A DNA stretch of 64,000 nt from Oscillospiraceae bacterium (lineage in GTDB: Bacteria; Bacillota; Clostridia; Oscillospirales; Oscillospiraceae): NCBI GenBank assembly GCA_015067435.1, contig SVMM01000003.1, positions 1 through 64,000 of the forward strand, given 5' to 3'. Position 1 is the stretch's first letter. Every line of letters starts with the position of its first letter. A model generated the notes under the pieces. That model was not told where the DNA came from. It searched no databases and was given only the letters and a program-made list of their open reading frames with translations. Shown piece after piece: positions 25,997 through 35,798 of the stretch. A program made the position numbers and the translations under genes.

Positions 25997-27196
25997 ATGA
26001 ATGTATTGGTCATCAACGCGGGAAGCTCTTCCCTCAAGTATCAGCTGCTCAACCCGGAGACCGGCGAACTGCTTGCCAAGGGTCTTTGCGAGCGCATCGG
26101 CATCGACGGCAAGTTCACCTACAAGCCGCAGCTCCCCGGCAAGGAGAAGCTCGACGCGATCGACGTCGCCATGCCGACGCACAACGAGGCGATCAAGGCG
26201 GTGCTCGACGCGCTGGTCGATCCGAAGAACGGCGTCGTCGGCTCGATGAAGGAGATCGACGCGGTGGGTCACCGCGTGGTCCACGGCGGCGAGCATTTCG
26301 CCAAGAGCGTCGTCATTGACGACGCGGTCATGAAGGCGATCGAGGAGTGCAATCCCCTCGCGCCGCTGCACAACCCCGCCAACATCATCGGCATCAAGGC
26401 GTGCCAGGCGCTCATGCCCGGCGTGCCGATGGTCGCCATGTTCGACACCGCGTTCCACCAGACCATGCCGCCCGTCGCGTTCATGTACGCCCTGCCCTAT
26501 GAGTATTATGAGGAGGACAAGGTCCGCCGCTACGGTTTCCACGGCACGAGCCACAAGTATGTCGCCTCTCGCGCGGCGGACATGCTCGGCAAGCCGATCG
26601 AGAGCCTGAAGCTCATCTCCTGCCACCTCGGCAACGGCTCCTCCGTCACCGCTGTGGACGGCGGCAAGAGCGTGGACACCTCCATGGGCTTCACGCCGCT
26701 CGCCGGCGTGCTGATGGGCACCCGCTCCGGCGACCTCGACGCGGGCATCATCCAGTATCTGATGGAGCGCCACGGCTACACCATCGAGGAAATGCTCAAT
26801 ATCCTCAACAAGAAGTCCGGCGTACAGGGCATCTCCGGCATTTCCTCCGACTTCCGCGACCTCGAAAGCGCGTTCAAGGACGGCATCGAGCGCGCGGGCC
26901 TCGCGGTCGACATGTTCAACTACGGCGTCAAGAAGCTCATTGGCGCGTATGCCGCCGCCATGGGCGGCGTGGACGCGATCATCTTCACCGCGGGCGTGGG
27001 TGAAAACAGCGCCAGCCAGCGCATGGCGATCGCCTCCGGCCTTGAGTTCATGGGCGTGAAGATGGACGAGGACGCGAACAAGGTGCGCGGTGAGGAGCGC
27101 GTCATCTCCGCCGCCGACTCCAAGGTCAAGGTCCTGCTCATCCCGACCAACGAAGAGCTGATGATCGCCATGGACACCGCCGCGCTGGTCAAGTAA
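25997..27196 (+). CDS. ackA: Acetate kinase
   Basis: Converts acetyl phosphate and ADP to acetate and ATP, the energy-yielding end of fermentation. 399 residues, full length. Family signatures are NAGSSSLKYQ at the start, GHRVVHGG, GFHGTSHKYV, LGNGSS and GVGENS. The ATG has AAGGAG 10 bases upstream. No phosphotransacetylase gene is adjacent. Confidence 0.98.
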   Translation: MNVLVINAGSSSLKYQLLNPETGELLAKGLCERIGIDGKFTYKPQLPGKEKLDAIDVAMPTHNEAIKAVLDALVDPKNGVVGSMKEIDAVGHRVVHGGEHFAKSVVIDDAVMKAIEECNPLAPLHNPANIIGIKACQALMPGVPMVAMFDTAFHQTMPPVAFMYALPYEYYEEDKVRRYGFHGTSHKYVASRAADMLGKPIESLKLISCHLGNGSSVTAVDGGKSVDTSMGFTPLAGVLMGTRSGDLDAGIIQYLMERHGYTIEEMLNILNKKSGVQGISGISSDFRDLESAFKDGIERAGLAVDMFNYGVKKLIGAYAAAMGGVDAIIFTAGVGENSASQRMAIASGLEFMGVKMDEDANKVRGEERVISAADSKVKVLLIPTNEELMIAMDTAALVK

Positions 27197-27212
27197 ACAT
27201 CTTTCTCCATAC

Positions 27213-27245
27213 AAAAGGGGTTCCCGGATCGGGAACCCCTTTTTC
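27213..27245. terminator. Bidirectional terminator between ackA and the ROK kinase gene
   Basis: AAGGGGTTCCC, loop GGATC, GGGAACCCCTT with TTTTT on the plus side and AAAA on the other. Confidence 0.9.
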
Positions 27246-27246
27246 A

Positions 27247-28185
27247 TTATTGATCCTGCGCCAGCAGCGCCGCGCCGATGATGCCCGACTGGTAGCCCAG
27301 CGTGCAGTTGACGAGCCGCGTGAACTTCTTGACGTACTTCCTGCCGAAATCCTGCTTCGCGACCTCCTCGCGCAGCGGCACGAGCAGCGCCTCGCCCTGA
27401 TTGGCGACACCGCCGGAGAACGCGATGATCTCGGGGAAGAAGATGTTGATGACGTTCGTCACGCCGGAGGCAAGGTACTTGACGTACTCGGCGACCACCG
27501 CCGCGCCCGCCGCGTCGCCGCGCTCCTTCGCCGTGAACGCCGTGCGCCCGTCGACGCCGCCGTTTTCCTTCGCCACGGCGTGCATGGCGCTGTCGGGGCT
27601 GCGCTCCATCTCCTCCTTCGTCATGCGGATGAGCGCCGTCGCGGAGGAATACGCCTCAAAACAGCCTTTGCGCCCGCAGGTGCAGGGATAGCCGTCCTCG
27701 CGGATGACCATGTGCCCCAGCTCGCTCGCCGCGCCGGTGTAGCCGGTGAGCATTTTGCCCTCCAGCACCACGCCGCAGCCAACGCCGGTGCCCAGCGTCA
27801 GCACCACGACGCTGTGCGCGCCGCGCCCGACGCCGACCTTTGCCTCCGCCAGCGCCGCGACGTTCGCGTCGTTGCCGAGGCGGATCACGTATCCCGTGCG
27901 CTCACGGATCGCCGCGCGCAGATCGTAGTGGATCAGGTTGAGGTTGAACGCGCACAGCACCTCGCCGGTCTCGTCGTCCACGGTGCCGGGACAACCGAGA
28001 CCAACGCCCTCGAACGTCTCTCCCTGCTCCAGTTCGCGGACCAGCGCCGCGATGCCGTCCGCGATCGCGTCCGGCCCCTGCTCGACATGGGTGGGGCGCG
28101 ACGCTTCGCGCACGATCTCCCCCGCCCCGTTGACGACGCCGCCCTTGATATTGGTTCCGCCCAGATCAATGCCCAGATAGCTCAT
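27247..28185 (-). CDS. ROK family sugar kinase, probably glucokinase
   Basis: 312 residues. ATP site GIDLGGTNIKGG at the N-terminus and the ROK zinc motif CTCGRKGCFEAYSS, with HMVIRED before it. Most similar in layout to glucokinases feeding glucose-6-phosphate; N-acetylmannosamine or fructose kinase activity cannot be excluded. Last gene of the galE-glmM operon, which directs sugars to cell-envelope precursors. Confidence 0.88.
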   Translation of the reverse strand: MSYLGIDLGGTNIKGGVVNGAGEIVREASRPTHVEQGPDAIADGIAALVRELEQGETFEGVGLGCPGTVDDETGEVLCAFNLNLIHYDLRAAIRERTGYVIRLGNDANVAALAEAKVGVGRGAHSVVVLTLGTGVGCGVVLEGKMLTGYTGAASELGHMVIREDGYPCTCGRKGCFEAYSSATALIRMTKEEMERSPDSAMHAVAKENGGVDGRTAFTAKERGDAAGAAVVAEYVKYLASGVTNVINIFFPEIIAFSGGVANQGEALLVPLREEVAKQDFGRKYVKKFTRLVNCTLGYQSGIIGAALLAQDQ

Positions 28186-28203
28186 GGGAACATCCTCCCG
28201 TCG

Positions 28204-29568
28204 TTATTCGATCACGTAGCCCTGCCTGCGGATGGTTTCCACCACCTCGCCGACATATTTCCGGCAGGTCTCGTCGTCCTTCGCCTCGACCATCACGCGC
28301 ACGACCGGCTCGGTGCCGGATTCGCGCACCAGAATGCGTCCCGTGTCGCCCAGCGCCTCGGTGACGCGCTTCACGGCAGTCTGCACCGCCTCGTCCGCCT
28401 GCGCCGCCGCCTTGTCCTTCACGCGGACGTTCTCCAGCACCTGCGGGTAGATCCTCAGACCCTCGTAGAGCTGGCTCATGGGTTTTTCCTTCGCGCAAAG
28501 CACCTCCATCAGCTTCAGCGAGGTCAGGATGCCGTCGCCCGTGCTGGCGTACTTCGTGAAGATGATGTGGCCGGACGACTCGCCGCCGAGGCGGCAGCCG
28601 TGCTCGGTCATGTACTCGTAGACGTACTTGTCGCCGACCTTGGTCTTGGCGTAGCCGATCCCCAGCTCGTCGAACGCCTTGTAGAGCCCGAAGTTGCTCA
28701 TCACCGTCGTGACCACCGTGTTGTTCAGCAGCTTGCCGCGCTCCTGCATGAATTTGGCGTAGATGTAGAGAATATGGTCGCCGGTGACGACGTTGCCCTT
28801 CTCGTCCACCGCGAGGCAGCGGTCCGCGTCGCCGTCGTAGGCGAAGCCCACGTCGCAGCCGTTCTCCACCACGAATTTTTGCAGGCCCTCGATGTGCGTG
28901 GAGCCGGCGTTTTCGTTGATGTTGACGCCGTTCGGCTCCGCGTTGATGACCAGCGTGCGCGCGCCGAGCGCGTCGAACACCGCGCGCGCCGTCGTCCATG
29001 CCGCGCCGTTGGCGCAGTCCAGCGCCACCTTCTTGCCCCGGAACGAATAAACGCCCAGCGAAATGAGGTAGCCGATATAGCGGTTGCGCCCCGCCACGTA
29101 GTCCACGGTGCAGCCGATGGCGTCGCGGTGGGCGTAGGGCGCCTCCTCCGTGCCGTCGAGATACGCCTCGACCTTGGCGATGGTCTCCTCGTCCATCTTC
29201 TCGCCGTGGGAGTTGATGAGCTTGATGCCGTTGTCGAAATACGGGTTGTGCGACGCTGTGATCATGATGCCGCAGTCGAATTCGTCCACCCGCGCGATGT
29301 ACGCCACCGACGGCGTCGTGGTGACGTGCATGATGTACGCGTCCGCGCCGGAGGCGACGATGCCGCCGACAAGGCTGTACTCGAACATGTATGACGAGCG
29401 GCGCGTGTCCTTGCCGATGACGACGCGCGCCTTCTCCGCCGAACCCTCGGCGCGGCGCTTCTCGCCAAAATACCAGCCGAGGAAGCGGCCGATCTTATAG
29501 GCGTGATCCGCGGTCAGTCCGATGTTCGCCTCGCCGCGGAAGCCGTCGGTGCCAAAATACTTGCCCAT
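28204..29568 (-). CDS. glmM: Phosphoglucosamine mutase
   Basis: Interconverts glucosamine-6-phosphate and glucosamine-1-phosphate for UDP-GlcNAc synthesis. 454 residues. FGTDGFRG at the N-terminus, the phosphoserine loop TASHNP (Ser106), DGDADR metal site and RESGTEPVVRVM phosphate loop are intact. Phosphomannomutase relatives are possible but this motif set fits GlmM. It starts 9 bases after galE. Confidence 0.93.
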   Translation of the reverse strand: MGKYFGTDGFRGEANIGLTADHAYKIGRFLGWYFGEKRRAEGSAEKARVVIGKDTRRSSYMFEYSLVGGIVASGADAYIMHVTTTPSVAYIARVDEFDCGIMITASHNPYFDNGIKLINSHGEKMDEETIAKVEAYLDGTEEAPYAHRDAIGCTVDYVAGRNRYIGYLISLGVYSFRGKKVALDCANGAAWTTARAVFDALGARTLVINAEPNGVNINENAGSTHIEGLQKFVVENGCDVGFAYDGDADRCLAVDEKGNVVTGDHILYIYAKFMQERGKLLNNTVVTTVMSNFGLYKAFDELGIGYAKTKVGDKYVYEYMTEHGCRLGGESSGHIIFTKYASTGDGILTSLKLMEVLCAKEKPMSQLYEGLRIYPQVLENVRVKDKAAAQADEAVQTAVKRVTEALGDTGRILVRESGTEPVVRVMVEAKDDETCRKYVGEVVETIRRQGYVIE

Positions 29569-29577
29569 TTCCGTTTT

Positions 29578-30633
29578 TTACTCCTTATACCCGTTCGGAT
29601 TCTGCTTTTGCCAGTTCCAGCTGTCGCGGCACATCTCCTCGATGCCGTACTGCGCCTCCCAGCCCAGCTCGCGCTTCGCCTTCTCCGGCGAGGAATACAC
29701 CGTCGCGACGTCGCCGGGGCGGCGGGGCTTGATCTCATAGGGCAGCTTGAGCCCGTTTGCCTTCTCGAACGCCTTCACCACGTCCAGCACCGAGTAACCG
29801 TGTCCCGTGCCGAGGTTGTAGACCGCGAGGCCGCAGTTCCTCTCCACCGCCGCGAGCGCCTTGACGTGACCGCGCGCGAGATCGACGACGTGGATGTAGT
29901 CGCGCACGCCCGTGCCGTCCGGCGTATCGTAGTCGTCGCCGAAGACGTTGAGGTGGTCGAGCTTGCCGACCGCAACCTGCGTGATGTAGGGCATCAGGTT
30001 GTTGGGGATGCCGTTGGGGTCCTCGCCGATGCGCCCGGAGGGGTGCGCGCCGATGGGGTTGAAATAGCGCAGCAGCACCACGTTCCACGGCTTCGCGTCG
30101 CCGTTCTTGACGTCGGCGGTGTACAGGTCGCTCATGATCTGCTCCAGCATCGACTTCGTCCAGCCGTAGGGGTTGGTGCACTGCCCCTTGGGACAGTCCT
30201 CGGTGATGGGGATCGTCGCCGGATCGCCGTAAACCGTCGCGGAGGATGAGAAGATGATGCTCTTGCAGCCGTGGCTGCGCATCACGTCCAGCAGCACCAG
30301 CGTGCCGCCGATGTTGTTGTCATAGTACTCCCAGGGCTTGACGACGCTCTCGCCCACTGCCTTGAGCCCCGCGAAGTGGATGCAGCAGTCGAAGGGCTTC
30401 TGCTCGGCAAAGACGCGCTTCAGCCCCGCGCGGTCGCGCAGATCGACCTTGTAAAACGGGATCGACTCCACCTCGGGGCGCTCCGCGCGCACGATCTCCA
30501 GCACGCGCGCAAGCGCGGCCTCGCTGGCGTTCGCCAGATTGTCCGCGACGACAACCTCATGCCCCGCGAGCAGCAGCTCGACCACCGTGTGGGAGCCGAT
30601 ATAGCCGGCGCCGCCTGTTACGAGTATATTCAT
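29578..30633 (-). CDS. galE: UDP-glucose 4-epimerase
   Basis: Interconverts UDP-glucose and UDP-galactose. 351 residues, extended SDR with NAD site [10 protein letters not shown], the Ser of [11 protein letters not shown] and catalytic NPYGWTKSM (Tyr and Lys). The start is set by AGGAGG 7 bases before the ATG at 30631-30633; the open frame to 30819 is GC-rich intergenic repeat. First gene of an envelope-sugar operon. Confidence 0.95.
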   Translation of the reverse strand: MNILVTGGAGYIGSHTVVELLLAGHEVVVADNLANASEAALARVLEIVRAERPEVESIPFYKVDLRDRAGLKRVFAEQKPFDCCIHFAGLKAVGESVVKPWEYYDNNIGGTLVLLDVMRSHGCKSIIFSSSATVYGDPATIPITEDCPKGQCTNPYGWTKSMLEQIMSDLYTADVKNGDAKPWNVVLLRYFNPIGAHPSGRIGEDPNGIPNNLMPYITQVAVGKLDHLNVFGDDYDTPDGTGVRDYIHVVDLARGHVKALAAVERNCGLAVYNLGTGHGYSVLDVVKAFEKANGLKLPYEIKPRRPGDVATVYSSPEKAKRELGWEAQYGIEEMCRDSWNWQKQNPNGYKE

Positions 30634-30670
30634 GCCATGCCTCCTGTTTCCGGAAATTTCCGTATAGGTT

Positions 30671-30699
30671 ATCATATCAAACACGGGAAACCGTGTCAA
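30671..30699 (-). promoter_or_regulatory. Promoter of the galE-glmM-ROK operon
   Basis: TTGACA, 17-base spacer, TATGAT, about 30 bases before the galE ribosome site. Confidence 0.85.
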
Positions 30700-30710
30700 G
30701 GCAATGATGT

Positions 30711-30772
30711 GTGCCGCACGGCGCGCCGCACGGTGCGGCGTGCCGCTCGGTGCGGTGCCGCACGGTGCCGCA
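30711..30772. repeat. GC-rich degenerate tandem repeat
   Basis: Five imperfect units built on GTGCCGCACG, such as GCGCGCCGCACG and GTGCGGTGCCGCACG, each partly self-complementary. Located in the gene-free stretch 30700-31051 between galE and the secreted repeat protein. No coding potential. Confidence 0.7.
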
Positions 30773-30797
30773 ATTCGGGGGGCGGTTCCTGAAACCA

Positions 30798-30830
30798 GTT
30801 CTTTTCTTTTGGGGCGCAAAAGAAAAGAAC
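30798..30830. repeat. 14-bp perfect inverted repeat (purine/pyrimidine arms)
   Basis: GTTCTTTTCTTTTG, loop GGGCG, CAAAAGAAAAGAAC. Could form a stable RNA hairpin on either strand. Together with the next inverted repeat it looks like a composite intergenic element. Confidence 0.75.
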
Positions 30831-30857
30831 CGTTTTCAGACTTCCAAAGAAAAGAAA

Positions 30858-30900
30858 GCGCCGGATGGCTGCTTGCGGGTTGTGCAAGGCCATCCGGCGC
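30858..30900. repeat. 12-bp perfect inverted repeat
   Basis: GCGCCGGATGGC and GCCATCCGGCGC separated by 19 bases. It lies 27 bases from the previous hairpin. The rest of 30901-31051 is GC-rich with a run of ten G near 31027 and no gene. Confidence 0.7.
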
Positions 30901-31051
30901 ATCTTGTCGATACGCGTATTCTCTGTTTCCGCTGTCGCTGCGTTTCTCCGCGCGCGGCGTTGTGCGGCTGTTTTGCCGCGCCTGCGGCGGGATAGACGCG
31001 CGGCGCGGGTGTTTCGCCGCGACTGCGGGGGGGGGGCGACGCGCGCGGGCG

Positions 31052-32995
31052 TTACGGCGCGGTGATCTGCGCCGTGTTGGTCGCCGCGTCGTAGTCGACC
31101 GCGTAGCCGAGCAGCGCCGACAGCTCGCGCAGGCCGAAGAAGTTGTACCCGCCGATGTTGTAGGCGTCCAGCGACACCGCCGCGCCGTCGATGTACACCG
31201 TCTGCGGGCTCTTCACCGCCGTCGCGGACTTGTCCGTGAACGCCGCGCCGGCCTCGCCGTCGTAGGGCGCGCCCGTGGTGATGATGATTGCGTTGCTCTC
31301 CGCGTTATACTCGACGTTGAACTGCGCCGCGGTGCCGCTGAGCAGCGCCGCGAGGTCGCGCAGCTTGAAGAAGTTCGTGCCGTCGACGTTGTACGCCTCG
31401 ACGTCCCGCTCGGCGCCGTTGACCGTCAGCTTCTGCGGCGAGGCGACGACCTTCGGCTGCGCGGGCGCGGGCGTCGGGGTGGGGGCGGGCGTCGGGGTCG
31501 GCGTGACCGTCGGGGCGGGCTGCGTGCCCTCCGGCTCGAACGTCGCGTCGATCTTCACGCGCCCGCCGGGCATTGTGAACGCGAAGACGCCGCCGCCCTT
31601 GTCGGTGGTCTTGATCTCGCCGACGCCGACAAACGTGACCGTCAGATCCTTGAGCTGCATGCCCGCGTCGGGCTTGACCGTCAGCGTCACCGTGTCGCGG
31701 ATACCCGCGTTCGCGGGGCTGACCGTGACCGCGCCGCCGTCAAAGCTGTCCGGCAGGTAGCCCTCCGCGGCAAAGGACTCCGAGAACGGCTCGCTCGGCT
31801 CGCGCTCGGGCGTGGTCGTCGGGGTGGTCGGGGTGGTCGGGGTGGTCGGGGCGGCCTTTTTCTTGATGACCATGTACTGGAAGCGCTCGTAATTACCCTC
31901 GCTCTTCTCGATCTCCGCGGTCGGGTTCGCGCTTGTGCCGCCGTAGACCGTGAGGCCGTCGGCGGGGATCAGGCTGCCGTCGGTGCCGCTGCTGCCAGCC
32001 CCTTTGCCGATGCCCACGCCGCCATGGTAGCCTGTCGCGGTGACCGTGCCGCCGTAGATGGTCACCGTGCCGCCGCCGCCATGATCACCGCCGCCGATGC
32101 CTGCGGCGTATTCTCCGCCTTTCGCGGTGACGGTGCCGCCGTTGATGGTCACCGTACCGCCAGCGCCGCGGGCACCGCCGCCGATGCCTGCGCCGCGTTC
32201 GCCGCCTGTCGCGGTGACCGTGCCGCCGTCGATGGTCATCATGCCGCCGCCGCCACCATCACCGCCGCCGATGCCTGCGGCTAATTGTCCGCCGTTCGCG
32301 GTGACGGTGCCGCCGTAGATATTCACGATGCCACCGGCGCCGCTATCACCGCCGCCGATGCCTGCGCCATAATCGCCACCGGTCGCGGTGACGGTTCCGC
32401 CGTAGATGGTGACCGTGCCGCCGCCGCCAGCATAAGCGCCGCCGATGCCTGCGCCGCCTGCGCCGCCGGTCGCGTTGACGGTGCCGCCGTGGATGGTCAC
32501 CGTACCGCCTGCGCCAGTGGTGCCGCCGATGCAAGCCATGTCATCGATGCCGGTGGCGGTCAGCGCGCCCGTGCCGCCGCTCTGGGCGTAGATGTTGAGC
32601 GTGTTTCTGCCCGACACCGTGATGCCCTTTTCGGCGGTCAGCGTCGCGTCGTCCTTGAGGATGACGTTCGCCGTGCCGCTGACAATAATGCGATTTGTAA
32701 ATGATACCGCGCCGTCGATAACGACCCATGTGAATTGTCCTTCTGGGAGGACGTTTGAGCCGATGGCAATGCCTTCGTGATCGAGACCATTATTGGTAAC
32801 AACATCTTGGGTAACAAGATAAAATTCCGTGCAGCTCTTTTCCTCCGTCGTCACCGCGCTTCCGCTCCATGAGCACTCAATATAGCTCACGGGTGCGGGC
32901 ATCGCCTTCGCGCTCCCGCCCAGCGCGGGGATGAACCCCAGCACCAGCGCCAGCGTCAAGAGCCAGCTTGTCCATTTGCGTCCTGTCTGCTTCAT
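31052..32995 (-). CDS. Secreted Gly-rich repeat protein with copper-amine-oxidase-like domains
   Basis: 647 residues. A signal peptide ([20 protein letters not shown], cleavage probably after GSAKA) leads to a region of about 250 residues with repeats of the pattern [24 protein letters not shown], predicted to form a right-handed beta-helix. A Thr/Pro linker and a Gly-poor beta domain follow. The C-terminus has two copper-amine-oxidase-N-like stalk units ([26 protein letters not shown]). The start follows AAGGAG. It has no LPXTG or SLH anchor. A larger relative sharing signal, repeat style and C-terminus is at 54958-58704. Likely an extracellular or wall-associated protein; ligand unknown. 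Confidence 0.85.
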   Translation of the reverse strand: MKQTGRKWTSWLLTLALVLGFIPALGGSAKAMPAPVSYIECSWSGSAVTTEEKSCTEFYLVTQDVVTNNGLDHEGIAIGSNVLPEGQFTWVVIDGAVSFTNRIIVSGTANVILKDDATLTAEKGITVSGRNTLNIYAQSGGTGALTATGIDDMACIGGTTGAGGTVTIHGGTVNATGGAGGAGIGGAYAGGGGTVTIYGGTVTATGGDYGAGIGGGDSGAGGIVNIYGGTVTANGGQLAAGIGGGDGGGGGMMTIDGGTVTATGGERGAGIGGGARGAGGTVTINGGTVTAKGGEYAAGIGGGDHGGGGTVTIYGGTVTATGYHGGVGIGKGAGSSGTDGSLIPADGLTVYGGTSANPTAEIEKSEGNYERFQYMVIKKKAAPTTPTTPTTPTTTPEREPSEPFSESFAAEGYLPDSFDGGAVTVSPANAGIRDTVTLTVKPDAGMQLKDLTVTFVGVGEIKTTDKGGGVFAFTMPGGRVKIDATFEPEGTQPAPTVTPTPTPAPTPTPAPAQPKVVASPQKLTVNGAERDVEAYNVDGTNFFKLRDLAALLSGTAAQFNVEYNAESNAIIITTGAPYDGEAGAAFTDKSATAVKSPQTVYIDGAAVSLDAYNIGGYNFFGLRELSALLGYAVDYDAATNTAQITAP

Positions 32996-33095
32996 GTGCA
33001 AGTTCTCCTTCTGATTCGCTGTGTAGACCTCCATCGTCTTGCGAAACGCAAGACGGCAAAGCGCGCGCTTTGCGGGCCAACCCTACATATAGTAT

Positions 33096-33124
33096 AATAT
33101 ACGTCATTTCACGACAAAATGCAA
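33096..33124 (-). promoter_or_regulatory. Promoter of the secreted repeat protein
   Basis: TTGCAT, 17-base spacer, TATATT, about 100 bases before the start codon. Confidence 0.6.
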
Positions 33125-33227
33125 GGAAAAATCCGGCGGCGCGGCCTTTTGCGCGCCGTGTGTGCCGCACAGGGCGTTTTTGCCGATTTCGCGGGCTTTC
33201 CGGCAATTGTTTTGGCAAGATTCAACG

Positions 33228-33256
33228 TTGCATTGCGGCGGCGTCTGTGATAAAAT
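33228..33256 (+). promoter_or_regulatory. Promoter of the hydrogenase operon
   Basis: TTGCAT, 17-base spacer, TAAAAT, 45 bases before the first start codon. Confidence 0.7.
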
Positions 33257-33301
33257 ATTTGCCACATTATCAGAATCCGAGAAAAGAAAAGAGAGTTATA
33301 T

Positions 33302-34096
33302 ATGGCACAGACATTTTTACTCAAGGGCGATGTGTGCCGCCCCGGCCCCATCACGGTCGAAAAGGGCACGACGCTGCGTCAGGTCGTGGACGAGCTGGGC
33401 GGCGGCATGGCGAACGGCAAGGCGTTCAAGGCGGCGCAGGTCGGCGGCCCGTCCGGCGGACTGCTGACCGCGGAGCAGCTCGACATGCCCTTTGAGAACA
33501 AGTCTCTGGCTGCGTGCGGCGTGCGGCGCGGCGACGGCGTCATCACGGTGCTGGACGAAGATCGCTGCATGGTCGATGTGACGTACCGCTTCCTGCGCGC
33601 GACGCAGACCGATTTCTGCGGCAAATGCGTCTCCTGCCGCGAGGGTACGAAGCGCATGACCGAGCTTTGCGACGATCTGCTGCACATGCGCACGGACGAC
33701 GCGGACACCGGCATGATGCTGGAGCTGGGCGAGGTCGTGCGCATGACCGCGTTCTGCGCGCTGGGCAAGGGCTCGTCGCACACGATGGACGTCGCGTCCA
33801 TCGCCTTCGGCGACGACTTCCAGAACCATCTGGACGGGCACTGCCCGCTGTGTGAGAAGGAGACGCGCGACCCCGTCGAGCCGGGCGACGGCATCCCCTA
33901 CGACAAAAAACGCATCGAGATCGATCCGGAAAAGTGCAAGGGGTGCAGCCGCTGCGCGCGCTCCTGCCACGCGCTGGCGATCTCCGGCGAGCTCAAGAGT
34001 CCGTTCGTGATCGATCAGGACAAATGCGTCAAGTGCTATACCTGCATGGAGCTGTGCGCTTTCGGCGCGATCAGGGAGGTGGAGATCGATGGCTGA
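33302..34096 (+). CDS. Short NuoF/HydB-like iron-sulfur subunit without the flavin domain
   Basis: 264 residues: an SLBB-type N-terminus (LKGDVCRPGPITVEKGTTL), the NuoF 4Fe-4S helical domain (CGKCVSCREGTKRM and a distal Cys in FCALGKG), and two ferredoxin clusters (CKGCSRCARSCHA and CVKCYTCMELCAFGA). The FMN/NADH-binding Rossmann part of NuoF/HydB is missing, so this subunit cannot oxidise NAD(P)H by itself in the usual way. It overlaps hydA by 8 bases. Probably an electron-transfer partner between ferredoxin or an unlinked flavoprotein and the hydrogenase (inference). Weak ribosome site AGAGAG. Confidence 0.83.
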   Translation: MAQTFLLKGDVCRPGPITVEKGTTLRQVVDELGGGMANGKAFKAAQVGGPSGGLLTAEQLDMPFENKSLAACGVRRGDGVITVLDEDRCMVDVTYRFLRATQTDFCGKCVSCREGTKRMTELCDDLLHMRTDDADTGMMLELGEVVRMTAFCALGKGSSHTMDVASIAFGDDFQNHLDGHCPLCEKETRDPVEPGDGIPYDKKRIEIDPEKCKGCSRCARSCHALAISGELKSPFVIDQDKCVKCYTCMELCAFGAIREVEIDG

Positions 34097-35798
34097 GGGA
34101 ATCATGTACGTGGACAACATCCGCGTGGAATTCGACGATACGCACAAGAGCGTTCTGGAGGTCTGCCAGAAAGCGGGCGTCGAGATGCCGAACTTCTGCT
34201 TCCACTCCGATCTGTCTGTCTACGGCGCGTGCCGCATGTGCATGGTGGAGGACGAGAAGGGCGCCATTGAGGCGGCGTGCCAGATGCCGCCGCGCGACGG
34301 GCTGCGCATCCGCACGAACACCTCGCGCCTGCTGCGCTACCGACGCACCATTCTGGAGCTGATCCTCTCGGCGCACTGCCGCGACTGCACGGCGTGCCCC
34401 AAGAACACCGACTGCCGCTTGCAGGAGATGGCGATGCGCTTCGGCATCCACGACATCCGCTTTGCCGACACGCGCCCGCACTATGAGGAGGATCACACCT
34501 CCCCCGCCATCAGTGTGGACATGAACAAGTGCATCCTCTGCGGCGACTGTGTGCGCGTGTGCGAGGAGATTCAGGGCGTCGGCATCCTGCGCTTTGCCGG
34601 ACGCGGGCCGGATCTGCGCATCGCCACCGTGGACGACGCAAAGCTCAAGGACACCCATTGCGTCAGCTGCGGGCAGTGCTCCGCCGTGTGCACCACCGGC
34701 GCGATCACGGTCAAAAACGAGATTGGTCTGGCGTGGAAGGCGCTGCACGATCCCACCAAGCGCGTCGTCGTTCAGATCGCACCCGCCGTGCGCGTCGCCG
34801 TCGGCGAGGCATACGGTTATCCCAGAGGCACGAACGTGCTCGACCAACTCGTCACGGCGCTCAAGATCATGGGCGCGGACGAGGTGTACGACACGATCTT
34901 CGGTGCCGATCTGACCGTGCGCGAGGAGGGCGCGGAGTTCCTGCGCCGTCTGGAATCCGGCGAGAATCTGCCGCTCATGACCTCGTGCTGCCCCGCGTGG
35001 GTGCGCTACGTCGAGCAGGAGCGCCCCGAATTCCTGAAAAACCTCTCCTCCGCCCTCTCCCCCATGCAGATGTTTGCCACCGTGCTCAAGGACCGCTATC
35101 TGGAGAAGGACAAGGAGGACGGGCGCACGACCTATCACATCGCCATCATGCCCTGCACGGCGAAAAAGATGGAGGCGGCGCGTCCGGAGTTCCGCCGCTT
35201 CGGCGTGCCGAACGTCGATCTCGTGCTCACCACGCAGGAGATCATCAAAATGATTAAAGAGTCCGGCATCCACTTCAAAAAGCTGGAAAAGGAATCGCCC
35301 GACCTGCCTTACGGCATGGGCTCCGGCGCCGCCGAGATCTTCGGCACGACCGGCGGCGTGGCGGAGGCGGTCGTCCGCCACTGCCTGCCCGACAAGTCGA
35401 AGAACGGCCTGCGCTACATCCAGCACATCGGCCTGCGCGGCAGCGACCCGATCCGCTTCGCCACGGTCAAAATCGGCGAGCGCGACGTACGCATCGCGGT
35501 GGCGCACGGCCTTGCCAACGCCTCGCGCCTGCTCGACCAGATCAAGGCGGGCGAGGTGCAGGTCGATCTGGTGGAGGTCATGTCCTGCCGCTCCGGCTGC
35601 GTCGGCGGCGCGGGCCAGCCCTACGCGCTGATGCCCGGCAAGCTCAAGCGCGGCGAGGGGCTGTACGAGATCGACCGCAGCGCCATGTTCAAGCGCGCCG
35701 AGCGCAACCCCGTGCTCAACACGATGTACGCCGAGGGTCTGGACGGGCGCGCCCACGAGCTGCTGCACCACGCCTACGCGGAGGAGTCCGGGGAATGA
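34089..35798 (+). CDS. hydA: [FeFe] hydrogenase catalytic subunit
   Basis: 569 residues. N-terminal 2Fe-2S domain (CFHSDLSVYGACRMC), a His/Cys cluster region (HCRDCTACPKNTDC), two 4Fe-4S clusters (CILCGDCVRVC, CVSCGQCSAVC), then the H-cluster domain with TSCCPAW, MPCTAKKME and VMSCRSGCVGGAGQP. All H-cluster Cys ligands are present, so it should be catalytic rather than a sensory form. It produces or consumes H2 in the cytosol during fermentation. It is coupled to the short NuoF-like gene, and a small Cys-rich gene follows by an ATGA overlap. No maturation genes hydE, hydF or hydG are in the window. Confidence 0.96.
   Translation: MAEGIMYVDNIRVEFDDTHKSVLEVCQKAGVEMPNFCFHSDLSVYGACRMCMVEDEKGAIEAACQMPPRDGLRIRTNTSRLLRYRRTILELILSAHCRDCTACPKNTDCRLQEMAMRFGIHDIRFADTRPHYEEDHTSPAISVDMNKCILCGDCVRVCEEIQGVGILRFAGRGPDLRIATVDDAKLKDTHCVSCGQCSAVCTTGAITVKNEIGLAWKALHDPTKRVVVQIAPAVRVAVGEAYGYPRGTNVLDQLVTALKIMGADEVYDTIFGADLTVREEGAEFLRRLESGENLPLMTSCCPAWVRYVEQERPEFLKNLSSALSPMQMFATVLKDRYLEKDKEDGRTTYHIAIMPCTAKKMEAARPEFRRFGVPNVDLVLTTQEIIKMIKESGIHFKKLEKESPDLPYGMGSGAAEIFGTTGGVAEAVVRHCLPDKSKNGLRYIQHIGLRGSDPIRFATVKIGERDVRIAVAHGLANASRLLDQIKAGEVQVDLVEVMSCRSGCVGGAGQPYALMPGKLKRGEGLYEIDRSAMFKRAERNPVLNTMYAEGLDGRAHELLHHAYAEESGE

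Noticed and set aside
31027-31036. Run of ten G as a possible phase-variation tract
   Set aside because: It lies downstream of the secreted repeat protein stop codon, not in a gene or promoter that it could switch.
30704-32284. Plus-strand open frame of 526 codons
   Set aside because: Antisense to the secreted repeat protein and runs through the GC tandem repeat; no domain or ribosome site.
32000-32560. Regular GCCGCC-rich repeats as a CRISPR-like array
   Set aside because: The repeats are in-frame codons of the Gly-rich beta-helix region, with no constant repeat and unique spacer structure, and no cas genes are present.
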